64,000 nt of DNA from Cantharellus purpuraceus (lineage: Eukaryota > Basidiomycota > Agaricomycetes > Cantharellales > Hydnaceae). The DNA lies in NCBI GenBank assembly GCA_025174535.1, contig JALBUN010000009.1, positions 496,001-560,000 of the forward strand, written 5' to 3'. Below, piece after piece: positions 47,205 to 55,685 of the stretch. The notes under the pieces were generated by a model. That model saw nothing but the letters and a program-made list of their open reading frames with translations, searched no databases and was not told the DNA's origin. Position numbers and translations under genes: made by a program. Numbering within the stretch: the stretch's first letter is position 1; each line of letters opens with the position of its first letter.

Positions 47205-47590
47205 TCATAGTCTTCAGCTTCTGAGTCATTTGGCATACCAAGTATGTGATTTCTCCAGCTTATCTCTTCTACTTGCAGGTTCATCTTCAATGGTTTTGGT
47301 AGGTTATCATGTGACTCAATGAAGGTAACATTATAGGATGTAATTACATGTTGAGTTCATTGGTTCCAGCACCTGTATGCTTTCAAGTCTGTAAAGTACC
47401 CTACAAGCACATGTTCTTCTGATTGTGGGTATATCTTTGGGTTTGCTTTGTTCTGAATGAGCACAAAGGCTCTGCACCTATGTTCATGCAGGTGAGAAAC
47501 TTGAGGTCTTTTTCCATAAAATGCCTCATGTGGTGTCATTCCCTGTAGTGAATGTGTAGGCATTTGTTGTGCCAAATAGAAAGCAGCCAC

Positions 47591-47778
47591 TTATCTTTCT
47601 GATGCCTATAGCTGAAATTGTCGAGCCATTTACACCCCTTATAGCTCAAGATTTTATTGGTACAAGTTCAAAAAAATTGGCACAGTATGGTGAACATGAA
47701 GATGTGGTAGCAGAGTCCATGTGGTATGAACATGTTCCCTTTTGGGGAGTTAGATCAGTGTGTTCTGCTGTATCACAC
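47591..47778 (+). pseudogene. short plus-strand coding remnant
   Basis: Open plus-strand stretch with IAEIVEPFTPLIAQDFIG and MWYEHVPFWGVRSVCSAV. I do not recognise the protein. It is bounded by the copia remnant on the left and a gypsy LTR on the right. Confidence 0.3.
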
Positions 47779-48289
47779 TGTTATGACTATATTCATTAAC
47801 GACCAGATCCCTGTCCGATCCACTCAGATCCCCACGCATATGAAATCTATACTCCATTTGGAAACCACCACATCTCCATCTACCTGTCCGATTGTCACTG
47901 CTGATTCCGCCCATCCATCTCTGGTTCCGATTGATGCATCACCATAGGAACCCAGACATCCGTCCCCATCGGACTCAGACATACTCATGTAAGGCCGTCG
48001 GCCTTGGAGACCCATCACCGGAGTAATTATTATTAGATTTCAAAATATGTATTTAAGTTGCCCGACTGGGGACTTCATTCCCCAGTTCGAATATTGAATC
48101 ACACCTAGTTCCTAAGTCTGATCCTAACTCTCTAAGTTGTACTCTGCCTCCGAAATCTCAGACACCGGTATTAGTGAGGGCGCAGCACATAAGCTGAAGC
48201 CAAGTCCGTTCTGACCCCCACGATGTGCTCCGACTCCGACCCAACCTCCGACCCAATCTCCAACCCCCAATCAAACCCAGTGCGTAACA
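47779..48289 (+). repeat. 5' LTR of gypsy element (family D)
   Basis: TGTTATGACTATATTCATTA to CAGTGCGTAACA, 511 bp, directly followed by the leader and gag of the split gypsy element. Confidence 0.88.
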
Positions 48290-48321
48290 GTATATTCGAA
48301 CTGCCATACTCACTCCTACCA

Positions 48322-49457
48322 ATGCCACAATCCACCGCCAATTCCGAACGCGCACGAACCGTCGAGGTGCCTGCTCCCAGCATCGACACCATCCCCGAGG
48401 TCATCGAAGAACCGATGGACCACATAGAGGCTGTCAATGAAGAAGACAACACCCCACCCTCTCCAAATCTGGCGCAAGCCATCTCCCTGCTCGCCAGCAG
48501 CATCCGTAACCCACAAGCTCTTAAGTCCCAGACCAAGGTCCAAGAACCTGACCCATTCAATGGCTCTGATCCGTGCAAGCTCCAGCCGTTCTTGGTGCAA
48601 TGCCGGTTGAATTTCCACGACCGCCACGACACGTTCACATCCAATCGGGTGAAGGTCACCTTCGCCATGTCCTATCTCAAGGGCACCACACTGGACTACT
48701 TTGAGCCAGCGCTCATGGACGACTCTGATGACCCGATATGGTCAGAGGACTACTCCAACTTCATCTCCAAACTTCGGACCAATTTTGGTCCTTACAACCC
48801 CGAGGCCAATGCCGAGAACAAACTCAATCGACTTCAGATGAAGGAAAATCACAAAATCGCAAAATACATTGTGAGTTTCCAGCAGCTAGCCCCAAAAGTC
48901 CAATGGGCGACACTGCACTCTGACGCCAATTTTACATTGGACTCCCATCCTGCATCAAGGACGAGATATCATGCGTTGGTAAGCCGGATACTTTGGTTAA
49001 CCTCCGCAAGCTCGCCCAATCCATCGATGCCCATTATTGGGAACGACAATCTGAGGTCTCCCGTGAAAATTCGGCCAACAACAAATCGGACAAATCATCG
49101 GACAAGACCCCAAAGTCCAACAAGGGGTCCGATAAGTGGGCCACCGCCAACTCAGGCCAGAAGTCAAACACTGGTAATGCTGCTGCTTCCGGTCAGAACA
49201 ACTCTGGCACCAGCAATAACTCTGGAGCTCACAAGAGTACTCCGGACCTCTCCACCAAGCTGGGGAAGGACGGAAAACTTACCCAGCAGGAACGCCAGCG
49301 CCGCATGGACAACAACCTCTGTCTGTTCTGCGGAAAGCCTGGCCACCAAGCCAAGGATTGCAACAAGGCAACCTTGTCCGCAGCAAAGGCAAAGGGCCGT
49401 GCCGCCAATGCCACGATGGACAAGTCCGACGCAAAAGCGATGGACCCAAAAAAATAG
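48322..49457 (+). pseudogene. Ty3/gypsy gag
   Basis: ATG at 48322 (MPQSTANSERARTVEVPAPS). The capsid domain includes FNGSDPCKLQPFLVQCRLNF, AMSYLKGTTLDYFEPALMDD and NKLNRLQMKENHKIAKYI. The frame changes near 48900-48990, then continues VNLRKLAQSIDAHYWERQSE. A Lys/Ser/Asn-rich linker follows, and the zinc knuckle CLFCGKPGHQAKDC is at about 49321-49362. A single frameshift separates capsid from nucleocapsid, so the copy is slightly decayed. Confidence 0.9.
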
Positions 49458-49529
49458 TAAGCAGTCCTATAGCCTCCGTATGGGCTGAGGGCTGCGTTGG
49501 TACTCCCGTACGACAAACGAGGTCTGCCT

Positions 49530-50153
49530 GAACGCATCCACTCTTTCCCACTCCAACTCCCTTACCCTCCTTGTCTACTCTGACTCCATTCCCAATACTG
49601 CTATCCAAGCATTAATTGACTCTGGTTGTACTCATTGTTTCCTTGATTCCTCTTTTTCCAATTTACATAAACTCCATACATACACCATAACTCTAATACC
49701 ACTCCGATTATTTGACGGTACTACTAATGCTGTTATTTCATGAGCTATAGATTTGTCTATCCGTTTTTCTGTCGGAGAAATCCAGAACCTTACATTCTAT
49801 GTTACTCCGCTTGACTCCAGCTGTTCTGTGGTTCTCAGACATAACTGGCTCACCCGCTACAATCCGTTGATTGACTGGGCATTGGGCCATATCACATTCT
49901 GTTCTCCAGTACAGGCTGTGTCATCCCCAACATCACCAGCAACTTTAGGTGTGAAACTATCTTCTGCCTCCGCTGACTCTGCTCCGATAGATACTCCGTC
50001 TGCCCCTCCGTTTATATCAATGGTGGATGCTATGGTCTTCGCCAGACTAAGCAAACTGGATGGTTCTCACACATTCCAGGTCCACCTCTCCGATCTGATA
50101 TTCCTCACTGCTTGTTCCACCCGATCAACTCCACCAGACCTATCTATAATTCC
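49530..50153 (+). pseudogene. gypsy protease and start of RT linker, interrupted
   Basis: The retropepsin-like domain has active site ALIDSGCTHCFLDSSF (about 49607). An in-frame TGA at 49741 (IS*AIDLSI, Arg CGA expected) is followed by VVLRHNWLTRYNPLIDW. The frame reaches PPDLSIIP at 50153 and is then cut by the 8.26-kb insertion. Reading resumes exactly in frame at 58419 (EYHEFTNVFSKS). Confidence 0.87.
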
Positions 50154-50156
50154 TAA

Positions 50157-50722
50157 GACGCTTATTCAGAAATACAACAAATACGTATGTACAACCTATT
50201 TTCCTCAAATTTTATACAATACACTTCAATTCAAACTTATTTTCATATTTCAACATGATTCTCAAATTTTACACAATATACTAGATTAAAACATATTTTG
50301 ATATTTTGGCATAATTCTCAAAAATAATTCTTTTTTTCCTGATTTAGTGGTGGCAACTCTCTTGAAGGAACATCCAAATATCATTGATTCTTTCTTATAC
50401 AATACTTATAACATAATTTGAACTATCTTTAATCCCCACCTGGTATTTGTATATCTAAATACCCTATATAATACCAATTATATTAATACATACATTCCTA
50501 TTATGTACATGTAAATGATTATGTTCATCTCAACCGAATGTCTTATCTTTTAAAGTTTATTAAAATATAGAATATATGTTTATATTTATGAAAATTTCAC
50601 ACATCCGAAATCTTTTAAGATATCCAAATTGTAACTCCCTGGCTTTATGTATCATTGAAATCCTGATGTATATCTCCTATACATCAGAATATTGTATACT
50701 GACATGATTCCGAACAAGCGTC
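50157..50722 (+). repeat. left terminal repeat (MITE-like family)
   Basis: 566 bp. It shares with the right repeat the private variants ACTTATAAC (others ACTTGTAAC) and CAACCGAATG (others CAACCAAATG). Inner flank TAG (50723-50725) versus outer flank TAA. It contains the subterminal hairpin CTGATGTATA-N5-TATACATCAG near 50662-50686. Confidence 0.92.
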
Positions 50723-50801
50723 TAGGGAGGTCATTTTAAAAACAAAAATCATCACCTTATATCATCAACAAGCTTCTTTCTCCATAGATTTAGACATGCC
50801 A

Positions 50802-51299
50802 TTATGAATTCTTATCTTCATTGGTATGTCTGGACACTGTCCAACACAGCAAAGCCAATAGTATACCAATACTAGTTATGTAGATCATGTGCACTGTACG
50901 GCCAAGATATAGTTTCTGCCTATTTATATCTGGGCCTGGCTGTCTAACAAACGCCTGATTCACATGTGTGGTTATAATGTGTGCATATCCAGAGGTTGGA
51001 TCAGAACCACTTACAAATCTGTTGGTTTTATTCAGAAAACCTGCAAATTCTGCTACAAAAATAGGATCACTTTCATTATAGCCTATTTTATCAGGTTGTA
51101 GACCAAGAAATACATATTTGATATGAGGATACTTTGAAAGCTGGAACACTTCACCTTCAGCATATGAACGGTCCAGATACTGCCCAAAGGGGTACCAGTC
51201 ACACGTTGTACAATTAGCTAGCCGGTGTGGATTGCTGTGAAAAGGCTTTTGGTAAAACTGTTGATTGAGACGCTGTTTCAGTAATGGATCAGTCTCCAT
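50802..51299 (-). CDS. 165-aa probable tail-anchored membrane protein, unknown function
   Basis: Starts METDPLLKQRLNQQFYQ. The soluble part has a CTTC motif at residues 30-33 and no recognised fold. One hydrophobic span (about 136-155, MIYITSIGILLALLCWTV) lies ten residues from the C-terminus (SRHTNEDKNS), the layout of a tail-anchored protein. There is no signal peptide. It is the last gene before the left repeat, downstream of the transposase on the same strand. Reading frame intact; no similarity recognised. Confidence 0.6.
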   Translation of the reverse strand: METDPLLKQRLNQQFYQKPFHSNPHRLANCTTCDWYPFGQYLDRSYAEGEVFQLSKYPHIKYVFLGLQPDKIGYNESDPIFVAEFAGFLNKTNRFVSGSDPTSGYAHIITTHVNQAFVRQPGPDINRQKLYLGRTVHMIYITSIGILLALLCWTVSRHTNEDKNS

Positions 51300-51481
51300 A
51301 GATACCTATAAGTATAAAACATACAAATATTCAATTTTATTCTGGGAAAAAAATTTACAGTTGAATGTAGCATAGGTATACAATAATACTATTACTATTG
51401 TCTTTCCAATACTCTTTAATACATTCTGTAGATTTAAAGCTTGATGTTGCTTCCCAAGTTTTCTCTGCATAACATTTCCAT

Positions 51482-52606
51482 TTAACTAAATATTCTACGT
51501 ACTTTCCTTTTTCTTTGCCTTATTATTTGTTCTACTTCATTTTCAGTCTCATAATGCATCTCCACATCATACTCACATCTTTCTAATAGTCGTTGTTGAG
51601 ATAGAGTCATCTTGTCAACATCTTCTGCTCTTTCCAGTAATGATCTGGGTGGCTCAATATCTGGGTCCTCTTCCTCAGGGTAATCAAAATATTGTTCACA
51701 CCATTTTTCATGATAAGGGGATGGTTTGATCTTACGTAGTTCTACAAATTTCTTAATATTCCATAATAGACATGCTACCTTTAATTCCAGATTAAAGACA
51801 GCAGGATTTGTAGTTCTAATAGATCTCTTATTATCAAATTTTTCAAACAATATTGCAAACCCTCCAAAGAATGCTTCTACTGTTGAACGAAAGGCACCAA
51901 ACTTCTTATTAAAAATCTTTTCTTCAGGTTTAAGTTCAACATTTTTTGGCTTACGAAAAGGATAAAAGAAGTTCTTAGGCTTTAATATACTTGCCTTTAC
52001 TACTTCTGGAATAGCAGATGGATAAGCTCCATCAAAGCCTATCTGATCATTCTTATCTATTTTATTCCATACAGCCATCTCTACAAACATTTTTGCATCA
52101 GGATTTAGTTTACATGCCAATGAAGGTGAGGTGAATAGAACCATTTGATTAATGTCAATGCATACTTGAGTACGAAATCCTGCCTTTTTAAATTTATGTG
52201 AGTACCCCTCTTCAGATGTCGATCCAATCAAAATTCCTCTTGTATCATGACCATCAAGAAGTAATGTCACTGATTCCATTTTTGGAGGATTCTTTATAAG
52301 AGCTGATAATATCCTTATTATTATATTTGAGAACATTGTACGCAGTGAATCAGTAACTTGTTTATCTAGATCAAAGTTAAGATGATGCAGACGACCATAA
52401 AATTCCTTATGAACATCATAAAAGCTACTTGATGGCATGAAATTTCCTATTTCTTCATAAGTAGGACCTTTGAGTAGATGATATAGTACTAACAAGCCTT
52501 TTTCTATCTCTCTATAAGGTGTAGAATGTTCTTCAACTGAAAACAATACCACAAGAAAGAAAAATACTGGTATTGGTCCAAGCTTGTTATATACTACTTT
52601 TTTACA
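51482..52606 (-). CDS. DDE transposase, PIF/Harbinger (DDE_Tnp_4)-like
   Basis: Catalytic triad visible at D100 (VTLLLDGHDTRG), D174 (IGFDGAYPSAIP) and E226 (FRSTVEAFFGGFAILFEKF), numbered from position 52552. The order, the spacing of about 51 residues between the second Asp and the Glu, and the R-x3-E-x2-F end motif resemble HARBI1/DDE_Tnp_4 nucleases. An N-terminal helical segment (LLKGPTYEEIGNFMPSSSFY) fits the helix-turn-helix that precedes this domain. The frame stays open upstream to 52606 without ATG, so the start is unresolved and an intron to the 52829-52629 segment is possible. 3-bp A/T target duplications of the terminal repeat family agree with this superfamily. The triad is intact. 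Confidence 0.7.
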   Translation of the reverse strand, partial: CKKVVYNKLGPIPVFFFLVVLFSVEEHSTPYREIEKGLLVLYHLLKGPTYEEIGNFMPSSSFYDVHKEFYGRLHHLNFDLDKQVTDSLRTMFSNIIIRILSALIKNPPKMESVTLLLDGHDTRGILIGSTSEEGYSHKFKKAGFRTQVCIDINQMVLFTSPSLACKLNPDAKMFVEMAVWNKIDKNDQIGFDGAYPSAIPEVVKASILKPKNFFYPFRKPKNVELKPEEKIFNKKFGAFRSTVEAFFGGFAILFEKFDNKRSIRTTNPAVFNLELKVACLLWNIKKFVELRKIKPSPYHEKWCEQYFDYPEEEDPDIEPPRSLLERAEDVDKMTLSQQRLLERCEYDVEMHYETENEVEQIIRQRKRKVRRIFS

Positions 52607-52628
52607 TCATCCATGTCATTCATATCTT

Positions 52629-52829
52629 TTAGTTTTGTTCTATGATATTTTTGTGTTCTAAGACAGGCCACTTTGTGTATAGAAAATTCCAATGATTGTC
52701 CATCAACTTATTATATGCTCTGTCCCTTTGATCATTCCACATTTTAAGTTGCTGAAGCTCTTTTTCTTCTTTCTCTTTTTGCTCTTTCTCTTTTTGCTCC
52801 TTTGTGCGTTTTTGCTGGTCTGAGGGCAT
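52629..52829 (-). CDS. 66-aa Lys/Glu-rich segment, small gene or first exon of the transposase
   Basis: Starts MPSDQQKRTKEQKEKEQ, a charged helix with near-heptad KEQKEKE repeats, ending WPVLEHKNIIEQN. It lies immediately upstream of the transposase on the same strand and shares the divergent promoter region (52830-52925) with the plus-strand gene. No clean splice junction to the transposase frame was found. Confidence 0.4.
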   Translation of the reverse strand: MPSDQQKRTKEQKEKEQKEKEEKELQQLKMWNDQRDRAYNKLMDNHWNFLYTKWPVLEHKNIIEQN

Positions 52830-52925
52830 TTTGACTAAGATACTCTTATATTACAGTAAAACAAAAATATGTTCATTTTTTTGATAATTGAATTTTAAAT
52901 TAAATAATATTTATTCTATGAAGCT

Positions 52926-53576
52926 ATGTTGTCTGTCTCTAAGCAAGTTGTTAGTAAAATATCTACTGTCTTTGTTAAAAAAGAACCAGAGGATGATGAA
53001 AATCCTTTGTATATAGACTCTGACACCATCTACATAAAATTCAGATTAAGAAATCCCCCAAAGGACTTCTTTCCAGCTGGATCGGTTTCTCAGGAAAGAG
53101 ATAAAACACCAGAAGCACTGTACAATAAGATGATTGAAAAGGGCAATGAAATAAGTAATTCAACCTGGATTCAACAAAATCATTGTATGTCAAGTCTGCA
53201 AACCATGCAACAGGATAATCTGCCTAGTTGTAATATTTCTATTGCTAGAGAAACTGGCAAGAAGTGTGATATTTCTATTGCTGGGGAAACTTGTAAGAAC
53301 TGTGATGTGTATAACAATTTGGTTACATCAATGGTTGTTGCATTGAAACAACAGCAGAGAGTTTTCAAGAAAAGTAAAATCACAATCTATGGTATGATCA
53401 TAACTAAGGATGGTAGGTTAAAATTATATGAAACCACCAATAACAATCAGGGTGTTTCAATTGTTGTATATCCTTCCTCTGGATACAGCATAGAAGCTCA
53501 GTTTGAAGAGTGTTCTAATGCTATTGACATTATATTCCAAAGTATAAGAAATCAGATGTTCAAAGAATCCTCATAA
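52926..53576 (+). CDS. 216-aa cargo protein, unknown function
   Basis: Starts MLSVSKQVVSKISTVFVKKE. It has an acidic patch EPEDDENPLYIDSD, a Cys-containing duplicated stretch (CNISIARETGKKCDISIAGE, then CKNCD) and a C-terminal alpha/beta-looking part (KITIYGMIITKDGRLKLYET; GVSIVVYPSSGYSIEAQFEE). No domain recognised. It is divergent from the transposase with a ~95-bp AT-rich spacer. A role as accessory or DNA-binding partner, as PIF/Harbinger elements often carry, is only speculation. Confidence 0.55.
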   Translation: MLSVSKQVVSKISTVFVKKEPEDDENPLYIDSDTIYIKFRLRNPPKDFFPAGSVSQERDKTPEALYNKMIEKGNEISNSTWIQQNHCMSSLQTMQQDNLPSCNISIARETGKKCDISIAGETCKNCDVYNNLVTSMVVALKQQQRVFKKSKITIYGMIITKDGRLKLYETTNNNQGVSIVVYPSSGYSIEAQFEECSNAIDIIFQSIRNQMFKESS

Positions 53577-53594
53577 GGAGTTGATTTAAAAGTC

Positions 53595-53819
53595 CTAGTT
53601 TCTACACTCACAACATTTTTCATTTATTTTCACTTGGATAATTTCAAGATTTGAACTTTTGTTCACACAACAATAAGTACCATTAGTATCATGATGAGTA
53701 TTTTTTGAATGTTCAGAGCTCTTAGGACATTTAATATCCTTACAATCTGTAACTACAGATGTAGTAGTTATATGATTGCACTTCCAAGTAATTTGAATTT
53801 TTTCACTATCACCACACAT
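53595..53819 (-). CDS. 74-aa Cys-rich small protein
   Basis: MCGDSEKIQITWKCNHITTT start, eight Cys including TYCCVN and KCCECRN at the C-terminus. Pairs of cysteines suggest metal binding or disulfides. No signal peptide, no recognised family. Convergent with the 216-aa gene, 19 bp apart. Confidence 0.4.
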   Translation of the reverse strand: MCGDSEKIQITWKCNHITTTSVVTDCKDIKCPKSSEHSKNTHHDTNGTYCCVNKSSNLEIIQVKINEKCCECRN

Positions 53820-53870
53820 GCCTTCATTTGAGTGAATAAAAATATTGCATATTCACTTATCTGATTTATC

Positions 53871-54050
53871 TTATACTTGTTGTAGTGCACGTAGTGGTAG
53901 CTGAATCTCATTGTCATCATAAGTAACAGTTATTAGCAAAGTGTCATCTGACAAAGTGCCAGTTACTAATGTAACAATACCTGTCACTGTCATTTGTGTT
54001 CTTGCATTGATAAATGATACCTTATCACCAATCTCGGGTATATTCAACAT
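53871..54050 (-). CDS. 59-aa beta-rich small protein
   Basis: ATG at 54050, stop at 53871. MLNIPEIGDKVSFINARTQM opens an alternating hydrophobic pattern (VTGIVTLVTGTLSDDTLLIT; YDDNEIQLPLRALQQV) that suggests a small beta-barrel, SH3- or KOW-like in appearance only. Same strand as its neighbours and 38 bp downstream of the 81-aa gene, as in a compact cluster. Confidence 0.4.
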   Translation of the reverse strand: MLNIPEIGDKVSFINARTQMTVTGIVTLVTGTLSDDTLLITVTYDDNEIQLPLRALQQV

Positions 54051-54088
54051 GGTGTCTCTGGTTATTATATATTAATTTTCAAAACTCA

Positions 54089-54334
54089 TTATTTCTCATC
54101 TAATTTCCTATCAAGTATATCTACAAACTTCTTAAATGCTTCAAAACACTGTAGAACATTCTTTCTACTATTAATATGTTTCATACCTGTTACTGTTACA
54201 GGGAAACAACACCTTACATTTGTTATCACTTCTGAAAACAACCCTTCTGTGATAGCATGATCAAGCTCTCTTGTAACAGTTACTAGGTAAAACTGGGGGA
54301 CTTTTCTTGATGTTTGAATGCAAGGTATTGTCAT
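54089..54334 (-). CDS. 81-aa cargo protein, unknown
   Basis: MTIPCIQTSRKVPQFYLVTV start; contains VTVTRELDHAITEGLFSEVI and a basic C-terminal helix (FEAFKKFVDILDRKLDEK). No domain recognised. Lies 22 bp from the next upstream gene on the same strand. Confidence 0.4.
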   Translation of the reverse strand: MTIPCIQTSRKVPQFYLVTVTRELDHAITEGLFSEVITNVRCCFPVTVTGMKHINSRKNVLQCFEAFKKFVDILDRKLDEK

Positions 54335-54356
54335 TTCCTCTAAAGCACTTTTTCCC

Positions 54357-54581
54357 TTATTCTTCCTTATCTAAGTATGTAAAAAATTTTCTTGAAGACT
54401 CCTTTAAACATTTCACATCATCTTTTTTGTAATCAAAACTGAGGATCTCATCATCAGTATCTAAAGTAATATCTCTAAAATCTGTCTCAAAAAACTGTTT
54501 AGTCCATTGTGTGTCAACCATTATACCATAATCCCAAAGATCATGAGAACTCCAATCATTGCACTTCTTATCTTTACCCAT
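54357..54581 (-). CDS. 74-aa acidic cargo protein, unknown
   Basis: MGKDKKCNDWSSHDLWDYGI start, acidic centre DFRDITLDTDDEILSFDYKK, C-terminus SRKFFTYLDKEE. No domain recognised. Part of the tight minus-strand cluster 54581-53595. Confidence 0.4.
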   Translation of the reverse strand: MGKDKKCNDWSSHDLWDYGIMVDTQWTKQFFETDFRDITLDTDDEILSFDYKKDDVKCLKESSRKFFTYLDKEE

Positions 54582-54662
54582 GATGTCAATAAAGAAGGAT
54601 ATATAAAATTTATTTACTAGATATGTGCATAGTTCTGAAGAGCAGAATGTCCATATTTTTAT

Positions 54663-54845
54663 CTAATATTTATAAATTGAATTATATATATTTTCTAAAG
54701 TTGTCAATAGCCAGATGCATGCACTCGTTCTGAATACTACAACAAAGTCCCATACAGAATTCCCTGTCCTTTCATCTATCATTCTTCTACCAGTTCCTTG
54801 TTTCCTATCTTGCCAGTCTTTCATTCCAAATTCTTTGCTGCATAG
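54663..54845 (-). CDS. possible terminal exon in the cargo
   Basis: Open minus-strand stretch following an acceptor-like CACCTATTTAG: SKEFGMKDWQDRKQGTGRRM, then ERTGNSVWDFVVVFRTSACI, ending at the stop at 54663. No ATG at its start, so it would have to be spliced from sequence near 54860-55070. No family recognised. Confidence 0.25.
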   Translation of the reverse strand, partial: LCSKEFGMKDWQDRKQGTGRRMIDERTGNSVWDFVVVFRTSACIWLLTTLENIYNSIYKY

Positions 54846-55073
54846 CTAAATAGGTGTACCAGCCGATTGGATATTATCATATCATGGTAATGACGTCGGA
54901 TGGAAGGTCACCTTGTCAGGAGCAGTTTGATCACATTATCAAAGGACAGCCTTTTGGCTGTGAGGGTTGATAATGATGCACTTACTGAGCAGACAGTAGG
55001 TGAGACTTTGCAGCGGCATGGTGTACCAGATAATTGAATCGTTGTCCTTGAGCAGCCCAATGATGTCACTCGG

Positions 55074-55618
55074 TGTCGGTTCGCTTATGGAATAGATCCT
55101 ATAAGCCTGCGTGCAATGGTCCTAGCAAGCAGACGGTGTGTAACGCAGTTGTTCAGCACTCCAAAGATCAATCAGGGCGAGGGGTACGTAACAGGGAAGT
55201 GGGATAGTGCTCTGTGGTTGGATGAGGATGGGAGCAAAAGGTCGGTCCCGATGGCTGATCGTGCTCTGTGACTGGATGACAATGCGGAGCCCGGTTGGGA
55301 GGTACGCGAAAGCTGGTTTCAGGAGAAGCAACCTCTCGGTGGCGGAGGGAAATCTGATCGTTGAACCAAGGTGTTTTACCTCAGTGTAGAGATGATGGAT
55401 TGTGATGTAGAGTGTAGACTTAGAGCGTTGGCTGAAAACTTGTTTTTTGATTCCAAAGGCAAAAACTAGTGCCCTTTTATATACAAATTCCCAGGGCACA
55501 ACGACACAATATGAGGAGCAAATGATGCAAGAAATGCTGATCAAGCCAGCTGACGAAGCGTGTGAAGTTGAGCTACTAAAGGGGAAATCATGGAGAAATG
55601 AAACGACAGATAGGGACA
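55074..55618 (-). repeat. fragment of LTR family E nested in the cargo
   Basis: Starts TGTCGGTTCGCTTATGGAAT and matches the last ~550 bp of the long LTR (reverse of about 60290-60836). It retains many CpGs and looks young. Near-inverted repeats (GACGTCGGATGGAAGG at 54892 and its reverse counterpart ending at 55674) flank it. Confidence 0.7.
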
Positions 55619-55685
55619 TCATTAGACTGCTCATGGACAGCCATTCACTCCAAGGTGACCTTGTATCCTACGTCTTCGGCTTACA

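Larger units (their letters stand above)
44520..47590 (-). pseudogene. Ty1/copia pol (integrase to RNase H), with nested insertions
   Basis: Right to left: integrase C-terminal part YLAQQMPTHSLQGMTPHEAF (47590-47357); RT start LVAQGFTQVAGMDYTDTFAP (about 45805); RT active site IYVDDMLACV intact (45474 region); GLLIYAVITTQSDISFAVQQ; RNase H SWSSKKQQTVAASSCEAEYM (about 44850); and the tail HIDMVHHFVREQVEM. Frames are broken at several points. A family D LTR (46112-46641) and a MITE-like copy (46658-47204) are nested. The gag and 5' LTR are missing. Confidence 0.87.
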
